Of a stretch of DNA of 12,326 nucleotides, positions 3,696 to 12,159 are shown in pieces. The stretch comes from an uncultured Eubacterium sp. Its GTDB lineage: Bacteria > Bacillota > Clostridia > Lachnospirales > Lachnospiraceae. Each line of letters starts with the position of its first letter. Position 1 is the stretch's first letter. The stretch spans positions 1-12,326 of the forward strand of contig CAJTSV010000109.1 in the NCBI GenBank assembly GCA_910579075.1. Direction: 5' to 3'. Made by a program: the position numbers and the translations under genes. Under the pieces are notes generated by a model that saw only the letters and a program-made list of their open reading frames with translations, searched no databases and was not told where the DNA came from.

Positions 3696-5093
3696 ATGAA
3701 CAATGAATTATATGAAGCATTGACTATATTGGAAAAAGAAAAAAATATCAGCAAAGATACACTGTTAGAAGCGATTGAGACATCCCTGATTACGGCATGC
3801 AAAAATCATTTCGGCAAATCGGAAAATGTCTGGGTGGATATGAATCCGCAGACCTGCGAGTACCATGTGTTTCAGGGGAAGACGGTGGTAGAGGAAGTCG
3901 AAGACCCGGTTATGGAAATCAGCCTTGCCAACGCGAGAATGGTAAACAGCCGCTACGAACTGGGTGATACGGTGAATATAGAAATAAAGTCCAAGGAATT
4001 CGGCCGCATCGCTACCCAGAATGCCAAAAATGTTATTTTGCAGAAAATCCGCGAGGAAGAACGCAAAATACTGTGCGAGGAATATTACAGCAAGGAAAAA
4101 GATATCGTGACAGGCATCGTGCAGCGCTATGTCGGCAGGAATGTCAGCATTAATCTTGGAAAGGCAGATGCCATGCTGACGGAAAATGAACAGGTACGGG
4201 GGGAAGTGTTCCAGCCGACCGAGCGTATCAAGCTGTATATCCTGGAAGTCAAGTCGACATCCAAGGGGCCGAAAATATTAGTATCGAGAACACATCCGGA
4301 GCTGGTCAGGCGCCTGTTTGAATCCGAGGTAGCCGAGGTAAAAAGCGGCATTGTGGAAATCAAGAGCATTGCCAGGGAGGCTGGAAGCCGGACAAAAATA
4401 GCCGTGCATTCCAACGACCCGAATGTAGATGCCGTAGGTGCCTGTGTCGGCATGAACGGGGCCAGGGTCAATGCCATTGTCAATGAACTGCGCGGGGAAA
4501 AGATTGATATTATTACATGGAACGACAATCCGGCCATGCTGATTGAAAATGCACTGAGTCCGGCAAAGGTTATTTCGGTTATTGCAGATGCAGAGGAAAA
4601 GAGCGCGAAGGTCGTTGTTCCGGATTACCAGCTTTCCCTTGCTATCGGCAAGGAAGGGCAGAATGCAAGGCTTGCTGCAAGGCTGACCGGATTTAAGATT
4701 GATATTAAGAGTGAAACACAGGCCAGGGAAGCCGGGGATTTCTTTGACTACGAGAATGACTACGAGGATGCGGATGAATACGACTATGAGGACTATGAGA
4801 GCGGTTCATTTGAAGAATCAGAAGATTCCGGCTATGCAGATGACCTGCAGGAGACAGAAGACGCTTATGCAGATTCGCAGGAAGAATCCGGTTATACAGA
4901 CGGCCTGGGTGAATCGGAAAGCGGAGCGCAGATAGACAGTCTGGATGAGGGCTTCTATGAAGGAGATTCCGGTTATGAAGCAGGGGAATCGGAAAGCGGC
5001 CTGAACGAACCGGACAGCACAGAAGATGAATCAGGCTGGGAGGAAGACAGCATCCATGCAGGGGATGAAGATAAAGAAGGTGCAGGCGAGTGA
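3696..5093 (+). CDS. nusA: Transcription factor NusA with long acidic C-terminal tail
   Basis: Binds RNA polymerase and nascent RNA, promoting pausing and hairpin-dependent termination and taking part in antitermination. Domains in order: N-terminal polymerase-binding domain (1-125), S1 domain (about 134-200, from DIVTGIVQRYVGRNVSINLG), KH1 with its GMNG loop (252-255), and KH2 (about 300-340, VPDYQLSLAIGKEGQNARLA, then ARLTGFKIDI). The Firmicutes form lacks the proteobacterial acidic repeats, but here residues about 341-465 add a disordered tail. It is very rich in Asp, Glu, Ser, Gly and Tyr and has loosely repeated units (SGYADDLQE, SGYTDGLGE, SGYEAGESE). AGGAGG precedes the ATG. The stop overlaps the next start (GTGA), indicating coupled translation. 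The core assignment is certain; the role of the tail is unknown. Confidence 0.97.
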   Translation: MNNELYEALTILEKEKNISKDTLLEAIETSLITACKNHFGKSENVWVDMNPQTCEYHVFQGKTVVEEVEDPVMEISLANARMVNSRYELGDTVNIEIKSKEFGRIATQNAKNVILQKIREEERKILCEEYYSKEKDIVTGIVQRYVGRNVSINLGKADAMLTENEQVRGEVFQPTERIKLYILEVKSTSKGPKILVSRTHPELVRRLFESEVAEVKSGIVEIKSIAREAGSRTKIAVHSNDPNVDAVGACVGMNGARVNAIVNELRGEKIDIITWNDNPAMLIENALSPAKVISVIADAEEKSAKVVVPDYQLSLAIGKEGQNARLAARLTGFKIDIKSETQAREAGDFFDYENDYEDADEYDYEDYESGSFEESEDSGYADDLQETEDAYADSQEESGYTDGLGESESGAQIDSLDEGFYEGDSGYEAGESESGLNEPDSTEDESGWEEDSIHAGDEDKEGAGE

Positions 5094-5365
5094 AAACAAA
5101 AAAGAGTCCTTCAAGGATATGCGTCGGATGCAGGGAGCCGAAAGAAAAGCGTGATTTAATCAGGATAGTCAAAAATGCGCAGAATGAAATCAGCCTGGAT
5201 GAGACCGGAAAAAAGAACGGGCGCGGAGCCTATTTATGCAGAAATACCGAATGCTTCCGGCAGGCAGTAAAGTCCAGGGGGCTGGAACGCTCGTTAAAAA
5301 CAGCCGTTCCACAGGAAGTTATTACATTATTAGAAAAGGAGATGAGTGAAGTTGAAGCCAGATAG
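5090..5365 (+). CDS. rnpM: RNase P modulator RnpM (YlxR family)
   Basis: A 91-residue basic RNA-binding protein of the YlxR family, always found between nusA and infB. The Bacillus subtilis member was renamed RnpM after it was shown to bind RNase P RNA and modulate the enzyme. Signature motifs are present: RICVGCR (9-15), EKRDLIRIV and GRGAYLC (44-50), ending in an ERSLKTAVP helix region. The GTG start at 5090 overlaps the nusA stop, with AAGGTG about 6 nt upstream. Its 3' end carries the AGGAG and the start of ylxQ (20-bp overlap), so nusA, rnpM and ylxQ are translated as a chain. Confidence 0.92.
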   Translation: MKTKKSPSRICVGCREPKEKRDLIRIVKNAQNEISLDETGKKNGRGAYLCRNTECFRQAVKSRGLERSLKTAVPQEVITLLEKEMSEVEAR

Positions 5366-5687
5366 GGCATTGTCAATGGTAGGGATAGCTGCCCGGGCCG
5401 GGAGCATCGCAAGCGGCGAATTTTCGACGGAGAAAGCGCTCAAAAGCGGTAAGGCTTATCTGGTAATTGTCGCGTCGGATGCATCGCAGAATACAAAAAA
5501 GCATTTTACCGATATGTGCAGCTACCGCAATATCACATACATCGAATATGCGGATAAAAAACAGCTTGGCAATTGTATTGGAAAAGAGCACCGGGCATCG
5601 CTGGCAGTTACGGATGAAAATCTGGCAGGGGCAATTATCAAAAAGTTCACGGAGACCGGACAACTGAATAATGGAGGTAATGAATAG
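5346..5687 (+). CDS. ylxQ: L7Ae/L30e-like RNA-binding protein YlxQ
   Basis: A 113-residue protein of the ribosomal L7Ae/L30e/Gadd45 fold; the B. subtilis homologue binds kink-turn RNA. Visible features: the opening helix ALSMVGIAARAGSIASGEFS, the strand AYLVIVASDASQNTKKHF, YIEYADKKQLGNCIGKEHR and the final ASLAVTDENLAGAII. I take the GTG at 5346, about 4 nt after AGGAG. The TTG at 5352, spaced 10 nt, is equally possible and would shorten the protein by two residues. It overlaps rnpM by 20 bp. The last 17 residues (FTETGQLNNGG and neighbours) are not part of the fold; they carry the ribosome binding site of infB. Confidence 0.9.
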   Translation: MKLKPDRALSMVGIAARAGSIASGEFSTEKALKSGKAYLVIVASDASQNTKKHFTDMCSYRNITYIEYADKKQLGNCIGKEHRASLAVTDENLAGAIIKKFTETGQLNNGGNE

Positions 5688-5690
5688 CAT

Positions 5691-8594
5691 ATGGCAAAAC
5701 AGAAAATACACGAGCTTGCAAAAGAGCTGAAAATAGCGAGTAAAGTAATCGTTGATTATATGAATAAAAAAACAAAAGATAAAAAGTATACGCCTTCCAA
5801 TGCGCTCGAAGCAGAGGAAGCCGCAGATATTAAGGCAAACCTGGAGCATCTTTCCAGGGCAGACGCCAGGCTGAAGGAGTCATCTGCTTTTGCAGGGGAA
5901 AAGGAAGCAGCGCCAAAGCGCCAGGAATCCAGGCAGCCTGCTGGCAATGCAGAAAAAGGCGCACAGCCGAAAAACCAGGATGCAAAAGAAAAAGACGCTT
6001 CCAGGCCGAAGAAAAAAGCAAGCATTACCGCGGTTTTTAATGCGCAGTACAGCAAGCAGAACCGCAGGCCGAATTCGAATGGCGGCCGTGGGAGAAAGCC
6101 GGGGGAGCGGGGAGAACGCGGGCCGCGTACTGTAAAGCCGGCGGAAAGGCCGCATATCCCGATTCGTCCGAATGCAGACAGGCCGAACTATGACCGGGCT
6201 TCTGCACATGTGCCGGATGATGAAATTGTAAAGCCGCAGCAGGAGCGTACCGAACGGCCGGAGCGTGCTGACAGGCCGGAGAGGACGGAACGCCCGGAAC
6301 GGAATGACAGAAATGACCGGAATGAACGCAATACCGACCGGAGCGAACGCTACGGAAGCGGCCGCGGTTTAAGGCCGCAGCAGGAACGCGGCGCAAGGCC
6401 TTCGGGCGGAAGGCCTTCCGGCGGCATGGGACAGCGTGGCGGTTTAAGGCCGGAGCGCAGCCAGAATGACAGGGGTGGAAAAAATGCGGGATTTGAGCAA
6501 AAAGGCGAGAAAAATAATCAGAATAATCGAACGAATTCCGGTAATAATTATGGTGATAAAAACAGCGGCAGAGTCGGTCCGAATCGCCAGAAGGAATTTA
6601 AGGGGAAATTAGACCAGGGCAGGTTCCATAAAGATTCTGCAAAGGCAGCGCCGGAAGAACTGCAAAAAGAAAGCCGTGACAACAGGAGCCGCGACAATAA
6701 CCGCAAGAAAGGCGGTGCCGGGAAAGAACATGACAAGCTGGGCAGCAGGAGGCAGGAACGCTTCATAAACCTGGAAAAGACGAGCGGGCATAAGAAGAAA
6801 AACCAGCAGCCGTCACAGCCGGCCCAGAAAGAAGAAGATGCAATCCGTACCATTACGCTGCCAGAGCATATGACAATCCGCGAGCTGGCAGAAAAGATGA
6901 AGGTGCAGCCGTCTGTCATTGTGAAAAAGCTGTTTTTAAAGGGTACGATGGTTACGGTAAACCAGGATATCGATTATGAACATGCAGAAGAAATCGCACT
7001 GGAATTTAACTGCATTGCAGAACCGGAAGAAAAGATTGATGTGATAGCAGAGCTGCTCAAAGAGAAAGAAGAAGACGAAAGCAAGATGGTTTCCCGTCCG
7101 CCGGTAGTCTGCGTTATGGGCCATGTAGACCACGGCAAGACCTCTCTTTTGGATGCCATCCGCCATACAAGGGTGACAGACAAGGAAGCCGGGGGCATTA
7201 CGCAGGCCATTGGTGCCTATATGGTAAAATGCAACGGGGAAAATATTACCTTTTTAGATACGCCGGGCCACGAAGCATTTACCGCCATGCGTATGCGCGG
7301 CGCGAATTCGACCGATATCGCGATTCTGGTCGTTGCCGCAGATGACGGTGTCATGCCGCAGACCGTAGAAGCAATTAACCATGCAAAGGCAGCCGGGATT
7401 GAAATTATTGTTGCTGTGAACAAAATCGACAAGCCGAATGCAAATGTAGAGCGCGTAAAGCAGGAGCTTTCGGAGCATGAGCTGATTCCGGAAGACTGGG
7501 GCGGCAGCACGATTTTTGTACCGGTATCGGCGCATACAAAAGAAGGCATTGAGCAGCTGCTGGAAATGATTCTTCTGACAGCAGAGGTGCTGGAGCTGAA
7601 AGCAAATCCAAAACGGAATGCCCGCGGCGTAGTTATCGAGGCAAAGCTGGATAAGGGACGCGGTGCGGTAGCGACCGTGCTCGTGCAGAAAGGAACATTA
7701 AAGGTCGGCCAGCCGGTTGCCTGCGGCAGCAGCTTCGGCAAAGTCAGGGCCATGATTGATGATAAAGGACGCAATGTAAAGGATGCAAAGCCGTCCATGC
7801 CGGTTGAGATACTGGGACTGAGCAGCGTGCCGGATGCAGGGGAAACGTTTGTAGTCTGCGAATCCGAAAAAGAAGCAAGGAATTTTGCAGAGACGTATAT
7901 TACCGAAAGCAAGGAAAAGCTTCTGGAAGAAACCAGGTCGCGCATGTCCTTAGACGATTTGTTCTCCCAGATTCAGTCCGGCAATGTCAAGGAACTGAAT
8001 ATTATTGTAAAAGCAGACGTACAGGGCTCCGTAGAGGCAGTAAAGCAAAGCCTCATCAAGCTGTCCAACGAAGAAGTCGTTGTCAAGATGATACATGGCG
8101 GCGTTGGCGCGGTCAACGAATCCGACGTGAACCTGGCGCTGGCATCGAATGCGATTATTATCGGATTTAATGTCCGTCCGGACCCGGTAGCGAAGGCTAC
8201 TTCCGAGCGCGAGGGCGTGGACATCCGCCTGTACAAGGTTATTTATAATGCAATTGAGGACGTCTCGGCTGCCATGAAGGGCATGTTAGACCCAGTCTTT
8301 GAAGAAAAGGTAATCGGCCATGCAGAAGTCCGCCAGGTATTCCGTTCGTCTACAGCTGGAAATATTGCAGGCTCCTACGTTCTGGACGGTATTTTCGAAC
8401 GCGGCTGCAAGTGCCGCATTACAAGGGAAGGCGAGCAGATATTCGATGGCGCGCTGGCATCCTTGAAGCGGTTTAAGGACGATGTGAAGGAAGTCAGGAG
8501 CGGATATGAATGCGGGCTTGTATTTGAAGGCTTCCATGATATTGCAGAGGCTGACCAGATTGAAGCTTATAAAATGGTCGAAGTACCGCGTTAA
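5691..8594 (+). CDS. infB: Translation initiation factor IF-2
   Basis: The GTPase that brings formyl-Met-tRNA to the 30S subunit and promotes subunit joining. It is long for the family at 967 residues, against roughly 700 in Bacillus. Domains: a first IF2_N motif (1-50, IHELAKELKIASKVIVDYM), a linker (about 75-384), a second IF2_N (388-440), the G domain, then the beta-barrel domain II, domain III and the initiator-tRNA-binding domain to the C-terminus. G motifs: GHVDHGKT (477-484), GGITQAIGAY, DTPGH (523-527), NKID (577-580) and SAHTKEG (613-619). The linker is highly charged and repetitive (ERPERADRPERTERPER, NDRNDRNER, RPSGGRPSGG), so it is almost surely disordered and may bind RNA. Its GC-rich stretch (6100-6480) stands out from the flanks. 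GGAGG at 5673-5677 is 13 nt before the ATG, wider than usual. Confidence 0.97.
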   Translation: MAKQKIHELAKELKIASKVIVDYMNKKTKDKKYTPSNALEAEEAADIKANLEHLSRADARLKESSAFAGEKEAAPKRQESRQPAGNAEKGAQPKNQDAKEKDASRPKKKASITAVFNAQYSKQNRRPNSNGGRGRKPGERGERGPRTVKPAERPHIPIRPNADRPNYDRASAHVPDDEIVKPQQERTERPERADRPERTERPERNDRNDRNERNTDRSERYGSGRGLRPQQERGARPSGGRPSGGMGQRGGLRPERSQNDRGGKNAGFEQKGEKNNQNNRTNSGNNYGDKNSGRVGPNRQKEFKGKLDQGRFHKDSAKAAPEELQKESRDNRSRDNNRKKGGAGKEHDKLGSRRQERFINLEKTSGHKKKNQQPSQPAQKEEDAIRTITLPEHMTIRELAEKMKVQPSVIVKKLFLKGTMVTVNQDIDYEHAEEIALEFNCIAEPEEKIDVIAELLKEKEEDESKMVSRPPVVCVMGHVDHGKTSLLDAIRHTRVTDKEAGGITQAIGAYMVKCNGENITFLDTPGHEAFTAMRMRGANSTDIAILVVAADDGVMPQTVEAINHAKAAGIEIIVAVNKIDKPNANVERVKQELSEHELIPEDWGGSTIFVPVSAHTKEGIEQLLEMILLTAEVLELKANPKRNARGVVIEAKLDKGRGAVATVLVQKGTLKVGQPVACGSSFGKVRAMIDDKGRNVKDAKPSMPVEILGLSSVPDAGETFVVCESEKEARNFAETYITESKEKLLEETRSRMSLDDLFSQIQSGNVKELNIIVKADVQGSVEAVKQSLIKLSNEEVVVKMIHGGVGAVNESDVNLALASNAIIIGFNVRPDPVAKATSEREGVDIRLYKVIYNAIEDVSAAMKGMLDPVFEEKVIGHAEVRQVFRSSTAGNIAGSYVLDGIFERGCKCRITREGEQIFDGALASLKRFKDDVKEVRSGYECGLVFEGFHDIAEADQIEAYKMVEVPR

Positions 8595-8609
8595 GCGAGG
8601 TATCAGTAT

Positions 8610-9020
8610 ATGAGAAAGAACAGCATTAAAAATATACGCATCAACGAAGAAGTGCTGCGGCAGCTGAGTGTCATTATCCGCAGCGAAATCAAAGACCCGC
8701 GCATCAACCCGATGACCAGCGTGGTTTCTGTGGAAGTAGCGCCGGATTTAAAGACCTGCAAGGCGTATGTCAGCGTGCTCGGGGATGTGCAGTCGCAGAA
8801 AGACACGCTGCAGGGACTTCGGAGTGCGGAAGGCTTTATCAGGCGCAGCCTTGCAAAGAGCGTCAACCTGCGCAACACGCCGGAAATTACGTTTATTATC
8901 GACCAGTCGATAGAATACGGCGTGCGTATGTCCCATATGATTGACCAGGTAAACCAGGAAACAGCAGGACGCAAAAAGGACGACGGGGACGGCGGGCCGG
9001 AAAGAGGGCAGCATGAATAG
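8610..9020 (+). CDS. rbfA: 30S ribosome-binding factor RbfA
   Basis: A 136-residue KH-like protein that binds 16S rRNA near helix 1 and assists 30S maturation and cold adaptation. Signature segments: RINEEVLRQLSVIIRSEIKD, DPRINPMTSVVSVEVAPDLK, AYVSVLGD, EGFIRRSLAKSVNLRNTPEI and IDQSIEYGVRMSHMIDQV. Length is normal, with a short charged tail (RKKDDGDGGPERGQHE). A GAGGT motif precedes the ATG by about 9 nt, and the gap after infB is 15 bp. The 3' end overlaps nrnA by 8 bp, so the two are probably coupled. It works in the same process as rimP, the first gene of the operon. Confidence 0.95.
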   Translation: MRKNSIKNIRINEEVLRQLSVIIRSEIKDPRINPMTSVVSVEVAPDLKTCKAYVSVLGDVQSQKDTLQGLRSAEGFIRRSLAKSVNLRNTPEITFIIDQSIEYGVRMSHMIDQVNQETAGRKKDDGDGGPERGQHE

Positions 9021-9999
9021 CCTGGAAGAACAGCTTGCGGGAGTAAGCAGTGTAGCCATTGCCGGGCATATCCGGCCGGACGGGGACTGTGCCGGCTCCT
9101 GCCTGGCGACCTATAATTATCTGAAAACATATCATCCCCAGATAGAAGCAAAGGTCTGCCTGGAGCCGGTTCCGAATAAATTTAAATTTCTGTCCGGGGC
9201 GGATGAAATCATTTCCGTGCCGGATGATACGATTAAGCCAGACCTTTTGATTGTGCAGGACTGTGCAGACGCAGCGAGGCTCGGCGGGGCCGCAGTACTG
9301 ATGGAGCGGGCAAAGCGGGTTATCTGCATTGACCATCATTTCAGCAATGCCGGATTTGGCGATGACTGTTATATTTTTCCGCAGGCAAGCTCCACGTCCG
9401 AGCTGGTTTTCGAGCTGCTGCCAAAAGAACGCATCACAAAGCCGATTGCAGAGTGTCTTTATACCGGCATTTTAAACGATACCGGCATGTTCCAGTATTC
9501 GTGCACATCATCGAAAACGATGCGTGCAGCCGGGATTTTAATGGACACGGGCATTGATTTTTCGGATATTGCGCATAAGACGTTTGTCCAGAAAACGTAT
9601 GAGCAGAACCTGATTCTGGCAAGAGCCATTGAAAAGAGCAGCCTGCACCTGGACGGGAAATGCATATCCACGGTCATTACCCGCAGCGATATGAAAGAAT
9701 GCGGGGTGCTGCCCAAGCACTTAGACGGCATCGTATCGCAGCTGCGTGCTACAAAAGGCGTCGAAGCTGCCATATTCTTTTATGAAAAAGAACCGGATGA
9801 AGGCAGCACGGCACAGGCTGCGGAATATAAAATCAGCCTCCGCTCCGGGACGGATGCGGTCAATGTGGCTGAAATTGCAATGGGCTACGGGGGCGGGGGC
9901 CACGTGCGTGCAGCAGGGGCTTCCATTCAAAAGCAGCCCCGGGAATGCCTGGATGAAATACTGGAACAGATAAAAGCACAGCTGGAGAAACATGCATGA
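9013..9999 (+). CDS. nrnA: DHH-family nanoRNase / pAp phosphatase NrnA
   Basis: A 328-residue metal-dependent phosphoesterase. Family members degrade 2-5-nt RNAs and linear dinucleotides from cyclic dinucleotide breakdown, and dephosphorylate pAp. DHH-domain metal ligands are visible: HIRPDGD (19-25), VQDCAD (D83), the DHH triad IDHHF (107-109) and LNDTG (D156). The C-terminal DHHA1 domain has the GGGGH substrate loop at about 293-297 followed by VRAAGAS. All key residues are present and length is normal. The ATG overlaps the rbfA stop, with AGAGGG just upstream. The stop overlaps the truB start as ATGA. Exact substrate preference cannot be read from the sequence. Confidence 0.93.
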   Translation: MNSLEEQLAGVSSVAIAGHIRPDGDCAGSCLATYNYLKTYHPQIEAKVCLEPVPNKFKFLSGADEIISVPDDTIKPDLLIVQDCADAARLGGAAVLMERAKRVICIDHHFSNAGFGDDCYIFPQASSTSELVFELLPKERITKPIAECLYTGILNDTGMFQYSCTSSKTMRAAGILMDTGIDFSDIAHKTFVQKTYEQNLILARAIEKSSLHLDGKCISTVITRSDMKECGVLPKHLDGIVSQLRATKGVEAAIFFYEKEPDEGSTAQAAEYKISLRSGTDAVNVAEIAMGYGGGGHVRAAGASIQKQPRECLDEILEQIKAQLEKHA

Positions 10000-10967
10000 A
10001 TGGGATTATCAATGTCTGGAAGGAAAAAGGATTTACGTCGCATGACGCAGTCGCAAAGCTGCGCGGCATCTGCCGCCAGAAGAAAATCGGCCATACCGGG
10101 ACACTTGACCCGGATGCGCAGGGAGTTCTTCCGGTCTGCCTTGGGACTGCCACGAAAGCCTGCGAGCTGCTTTCCGATAAGGATAAAGAATATGAAGCGG
10201 TTCTGCTGCTTGGCTGTGAGACCGATACACAGGATGCCGGCGGCACGGTGCTGCGGCAGTCTGACGTTTCCTGTACCCCGGAGGAAGTCCTTTGTGCCAT
10301 CCGCGGGTTTTTGGGGACGTATGAGCAGGTGCCGCCGATGTATTCTGCCTTAAAGGTCGGCGGCAGGAAGCTGTGCGACCTGGCAAGAAGCGGCATTACC
10401 GTAGAGCGCAGGGCCAGGCAGGTACAGATTTATGAAATCGAAATCCAGGAGCTTGCGCTTCCAAGGGTAACCATGCGCGTGCACTGTTCCAAGGGCACGT
10501 ATATACGCACGCTCTGCCACGATATCGGAAAGGCTTTAGGCTGCGGCGGCTGCATGGAATCGCTTGTGCGCACGAGAGCCGGCATGTTTGGCAGGCAGAC
10601 AGCGGTAACGCTCTCTTATATCCAGCAGATGGCAGACGAGGGACGGCTGGGAGAAATCCTGCTGCCCGTGGACATGCTGTTGGAAAAATATCCGAAAGCA
10701 GCTGTTACCTCTGGTTTTGTTAAAATGCTGAAAAATGGAAACCGTCTTCCGGTGCAGGCACTTGCAGCAGAGACCGGGGCAGAAGGGCAGGAAACAGCTG
10801 CAGAAGCTGTAACTGCAGGGCATGTACAGGAAGCTGGAAGCATGGAACAGGACGCAGACAGCGGAATATGGCGGGTTTACCTGGACGGGGATTTTTTTGC
10901 CCTGTATCAGCTGGATGCAGCAAGACAGGATTATAAGCCGGTGAAAATATTTGGACAGGGGAATTAA
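9996..10967 (+). CDS. truB: tRNA pseudouridine-55 synthase TruB
   Basis: Converts U55 to pseudouridine in the T-loop of tRNAs. The catalytic motif GHTGTLDPDAQGVLPV places the nucleophilic Asp at residue 38. Other family motifs are VPPMYSALKVGGRKLCDLAR (112-131), CSKGTYIRTLCHDIGKALG (164-182) and the start motif GIINVWKEKGFTSHD. The C-terminal substrate-recognition region (about 215-323) is interrupted at about 255-290 by an Ala/Glu/Gly-rich low-complexity stretch (AAETGAEGQETAAEAVTAGH and following), which the family usually lacks. After it a normal ending resumes (YLDGDFFALYQL). The ATG overlaps the nrnA stop by 4 bp. ribF follows after 6 bp, its usual neighbour. Confidence 0.95.
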   Translation: MNGIINVWKEKGFTSHDAVAKLRGICRQKKIGHTGTLDPDAQGVLPVCLGTATKACELLSDKDKEYEAVLLLGCETDTQDAGGTVLRQSDVSCTPEEVLCAIRGFLGTYEQVPPMYSALKVGGRKLCDLARSGITVERRARQVQIYEIEIQELALPRVTMRVHCSKGTYIRTLCHDIGKALGCGGCMESLVRTRAGMFGRQTAVTLSYIQQMADEGRLGEILLPVDMLLEKYPKAAVTSGFVKMLKNGNRLPVQALAAETGAEGQETAAEAVTAGHVQEAGSMEQDADSGIWRVYLDGDFFALYQLDAARQDYKPVKIFGQGN

Positions 10968-10973
10968 AAGCCT

Positions 10974-11897
10974 ATGAGATACGAGAGAGATTTTAAACAT
11001 CTGCAGCTGCAGGAACAGACCGTTCTTTCCCTCGGAAAATTTGACGGCCTGCACCGCGGCCATGAGCTTTTAATGGACTGTGTGTTTGAGAAAGCAGCCC
11101 AGGGCCTGAAAACGGCTGTCTTTACCTTTGATATTCCGCCGAAGCAGGCCTGCGGCAGCATGCAGAAAGTCATTACGACCAATGAGGAAAAACAGCAGCT
11201 GTTTTTGGAACGCGGCGTGGATTACCTGATTGAATGTCCATTTACCGAAGAAATCATGCAGATGGAAGCCGAGACGTTTATTGCGCAAATGGTTCAGCGC
11301 CTGCGTGTGAAATGGGTGATAGCGGGCACGGATTTCCGGTTCGGACACCAGCGCAGGGGAGATTACCGTATGCTGCAGCAGCATGCAGATGCTTATGGCT
11401 ATCAGGTACAGGCAGTGCCCAAAATGCAGCATAATGGCCGGGATATCAGCAGCACATATATCCGTGAGGAGCTGGCAGCGGGAAATATTGCCCTTGCAAA
11501 TGAGCTGTTAGGCTATCCGTATTTTATTCAGGGAACGATTGCCCATGGCAGGCAGGTCGGGCGTACCATCGGGTTTCCGACGGTCAATATCGTGCCGCCG
11601 CCGCATAAGCTGCTGCCGCCGTTTGGCGTGTATCTGTCTGCTATTCAGATTGGCACAAAGTCTTACAGGGGCATTACAAATATCGGGAAAAAGCCGACGA
11701 TACAGGGAGAAAATCCGCCGGGGGCGGAAACCTATATTTATGATTTTCATGGAGATGTATATGGAAAAGAAGCCAGGGTGAATATCCTGCATTTTGTGCG
11801 CCCGGAAATGAAATTTGACGGGATAGAAGGGCTGAAAGCCCAGCTTGGGAAAGATATTGCTTTTGGAAGGGAATTTTTCAAAGGCTGTATTACATAA
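10974..11897 (+). CDS. ribF: Bifunctional riboflavin kinase / FAD synthetase RibF
   Basis: Phosphorylates riboflavin to FMN and adenylates FMN to FAD. The N-terminal FAD synthetase domain (about 1-170) has the nucleotidyltransferase motif GKFDGLHRGH (21-30), the segment AGTDFRFGHQRRGD and ISSTYIRE (158-165). The C-terminal riboflavin kinase domain (about 182-305) has GRTIGFPTVNI (196-206), FGVYLSAI and NIGKKPTI. Length (307) is normal and both sites look intact. The Shine-Dalgarno is poor: AGGGG lies about 12 nt before the ATG, so coupling to truB, six bases away, may matter. It is the last gene of the operon; a terminator follows within about 30 bp. rpsO, which often follows in Firmicutes, is absent. 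Confidence 0.96.
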   Translation: MRYERDFKHLQLQEQTVLSLGKFDGLHRGHELLMDCVFEKAAQGLKTAVFTFDIPPKQACGSMQKVITTNEEKQQLFLERGVDYLIECPFTEEIMQMEAETFIAQMVQRLRVKWVIAGTDFRFGHQRRGDYRMLQQHADAYGYQVQAVPKMQHNGRDISSTYIREELAAGNIALANELLGYPYFIQGTIAHGRQVGRTIGFPTVNIVPPPHKLLPPFGVYLSAIQIGTKSYRGITNIGKKPTIQGENPPGAETYIYDFHGDVYGKEARVNILHFVRPEMKFDGIEGLKAQLGKDIAFGREFFKGCIT

Positions 11898-11924
11898 GCA
11901 GACATCATATGGGAATAAAACAGG

Positions 11925-11968
11925 AACGGAACGCTGATTGGGTGATGAGCGCTGCCGTTTCTTTTTTT
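11925..11968 (+). terminator. Terminator of the rimP-ribF operon
   Basis: Interrupted stem: AACGG (11925-11929) with CCGTT (11955-11959), then CGCT (11932-11935) with AGCG (11948-11951), closed by a 12-nt loop. It is followed by TCTTTTTTT. It lies 27 bp after the ribF stop. Confidence 0.7.
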
Positions 11969-11990
11969 ATACCATTTTTCAGGACGTGTT

Positions 11991-12146
11991 TTGGTAATAT
12001 TGCTGTATTTTTGGATTGATATTTGTTTGTTTTTATGCATTTACAACGAGGATAGCGCGTGCCTGCCTGCATTAAAAGGCTTGCTGATTGGCGGGCTGCT
12101 CTATCCGGTACTGATGAAAATAACAGGAAAACAGGTTGTGGTATAG
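11991..12146 (+). CDS. Small probable membrane protein (51 aa, TTG start)
   Basis: I do not recognise the family. From a TTG at 11991 the frame encodes VILLYFWIDICLFLCIY, a likely membrane segment, then a short polar loop NEDSACLP, then LKGLLIGGLLYPVLM, a second hydrophobic stretch, and ITGKQVVV. AGGA lies 6 nt before the TTG, and the operon terminator lies just upstream, which disfavours an earlier start. No ATG is available at the N-terminus. The next small membrane ORF begins 13 bp after its stop, so the two may form a pair. Confidence 0.4.
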   Translation: MVILLYFWIDICLFLCIYNEDSACLPALKGLLIGGLLYPVLMKITGKQVVV

Positions 12147-12159
12147 GAGGGCGGCTTGT

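Noticed and set aside
3247..3720. Minus-strand open frame opposite rimP
   Set aside because: Antisense to a certain gene, no ribosome binding site and no family resemblance.
7217..7945. Long minus-strand open frame (about 240 codons) opposite the IF-2 G domain
   Set aside because: The plus strand is unambiguous infB with all G motifs. The minus frame is Ser/Ala/Pro-rich and resembles no protein; it is a codon-bias shadow.
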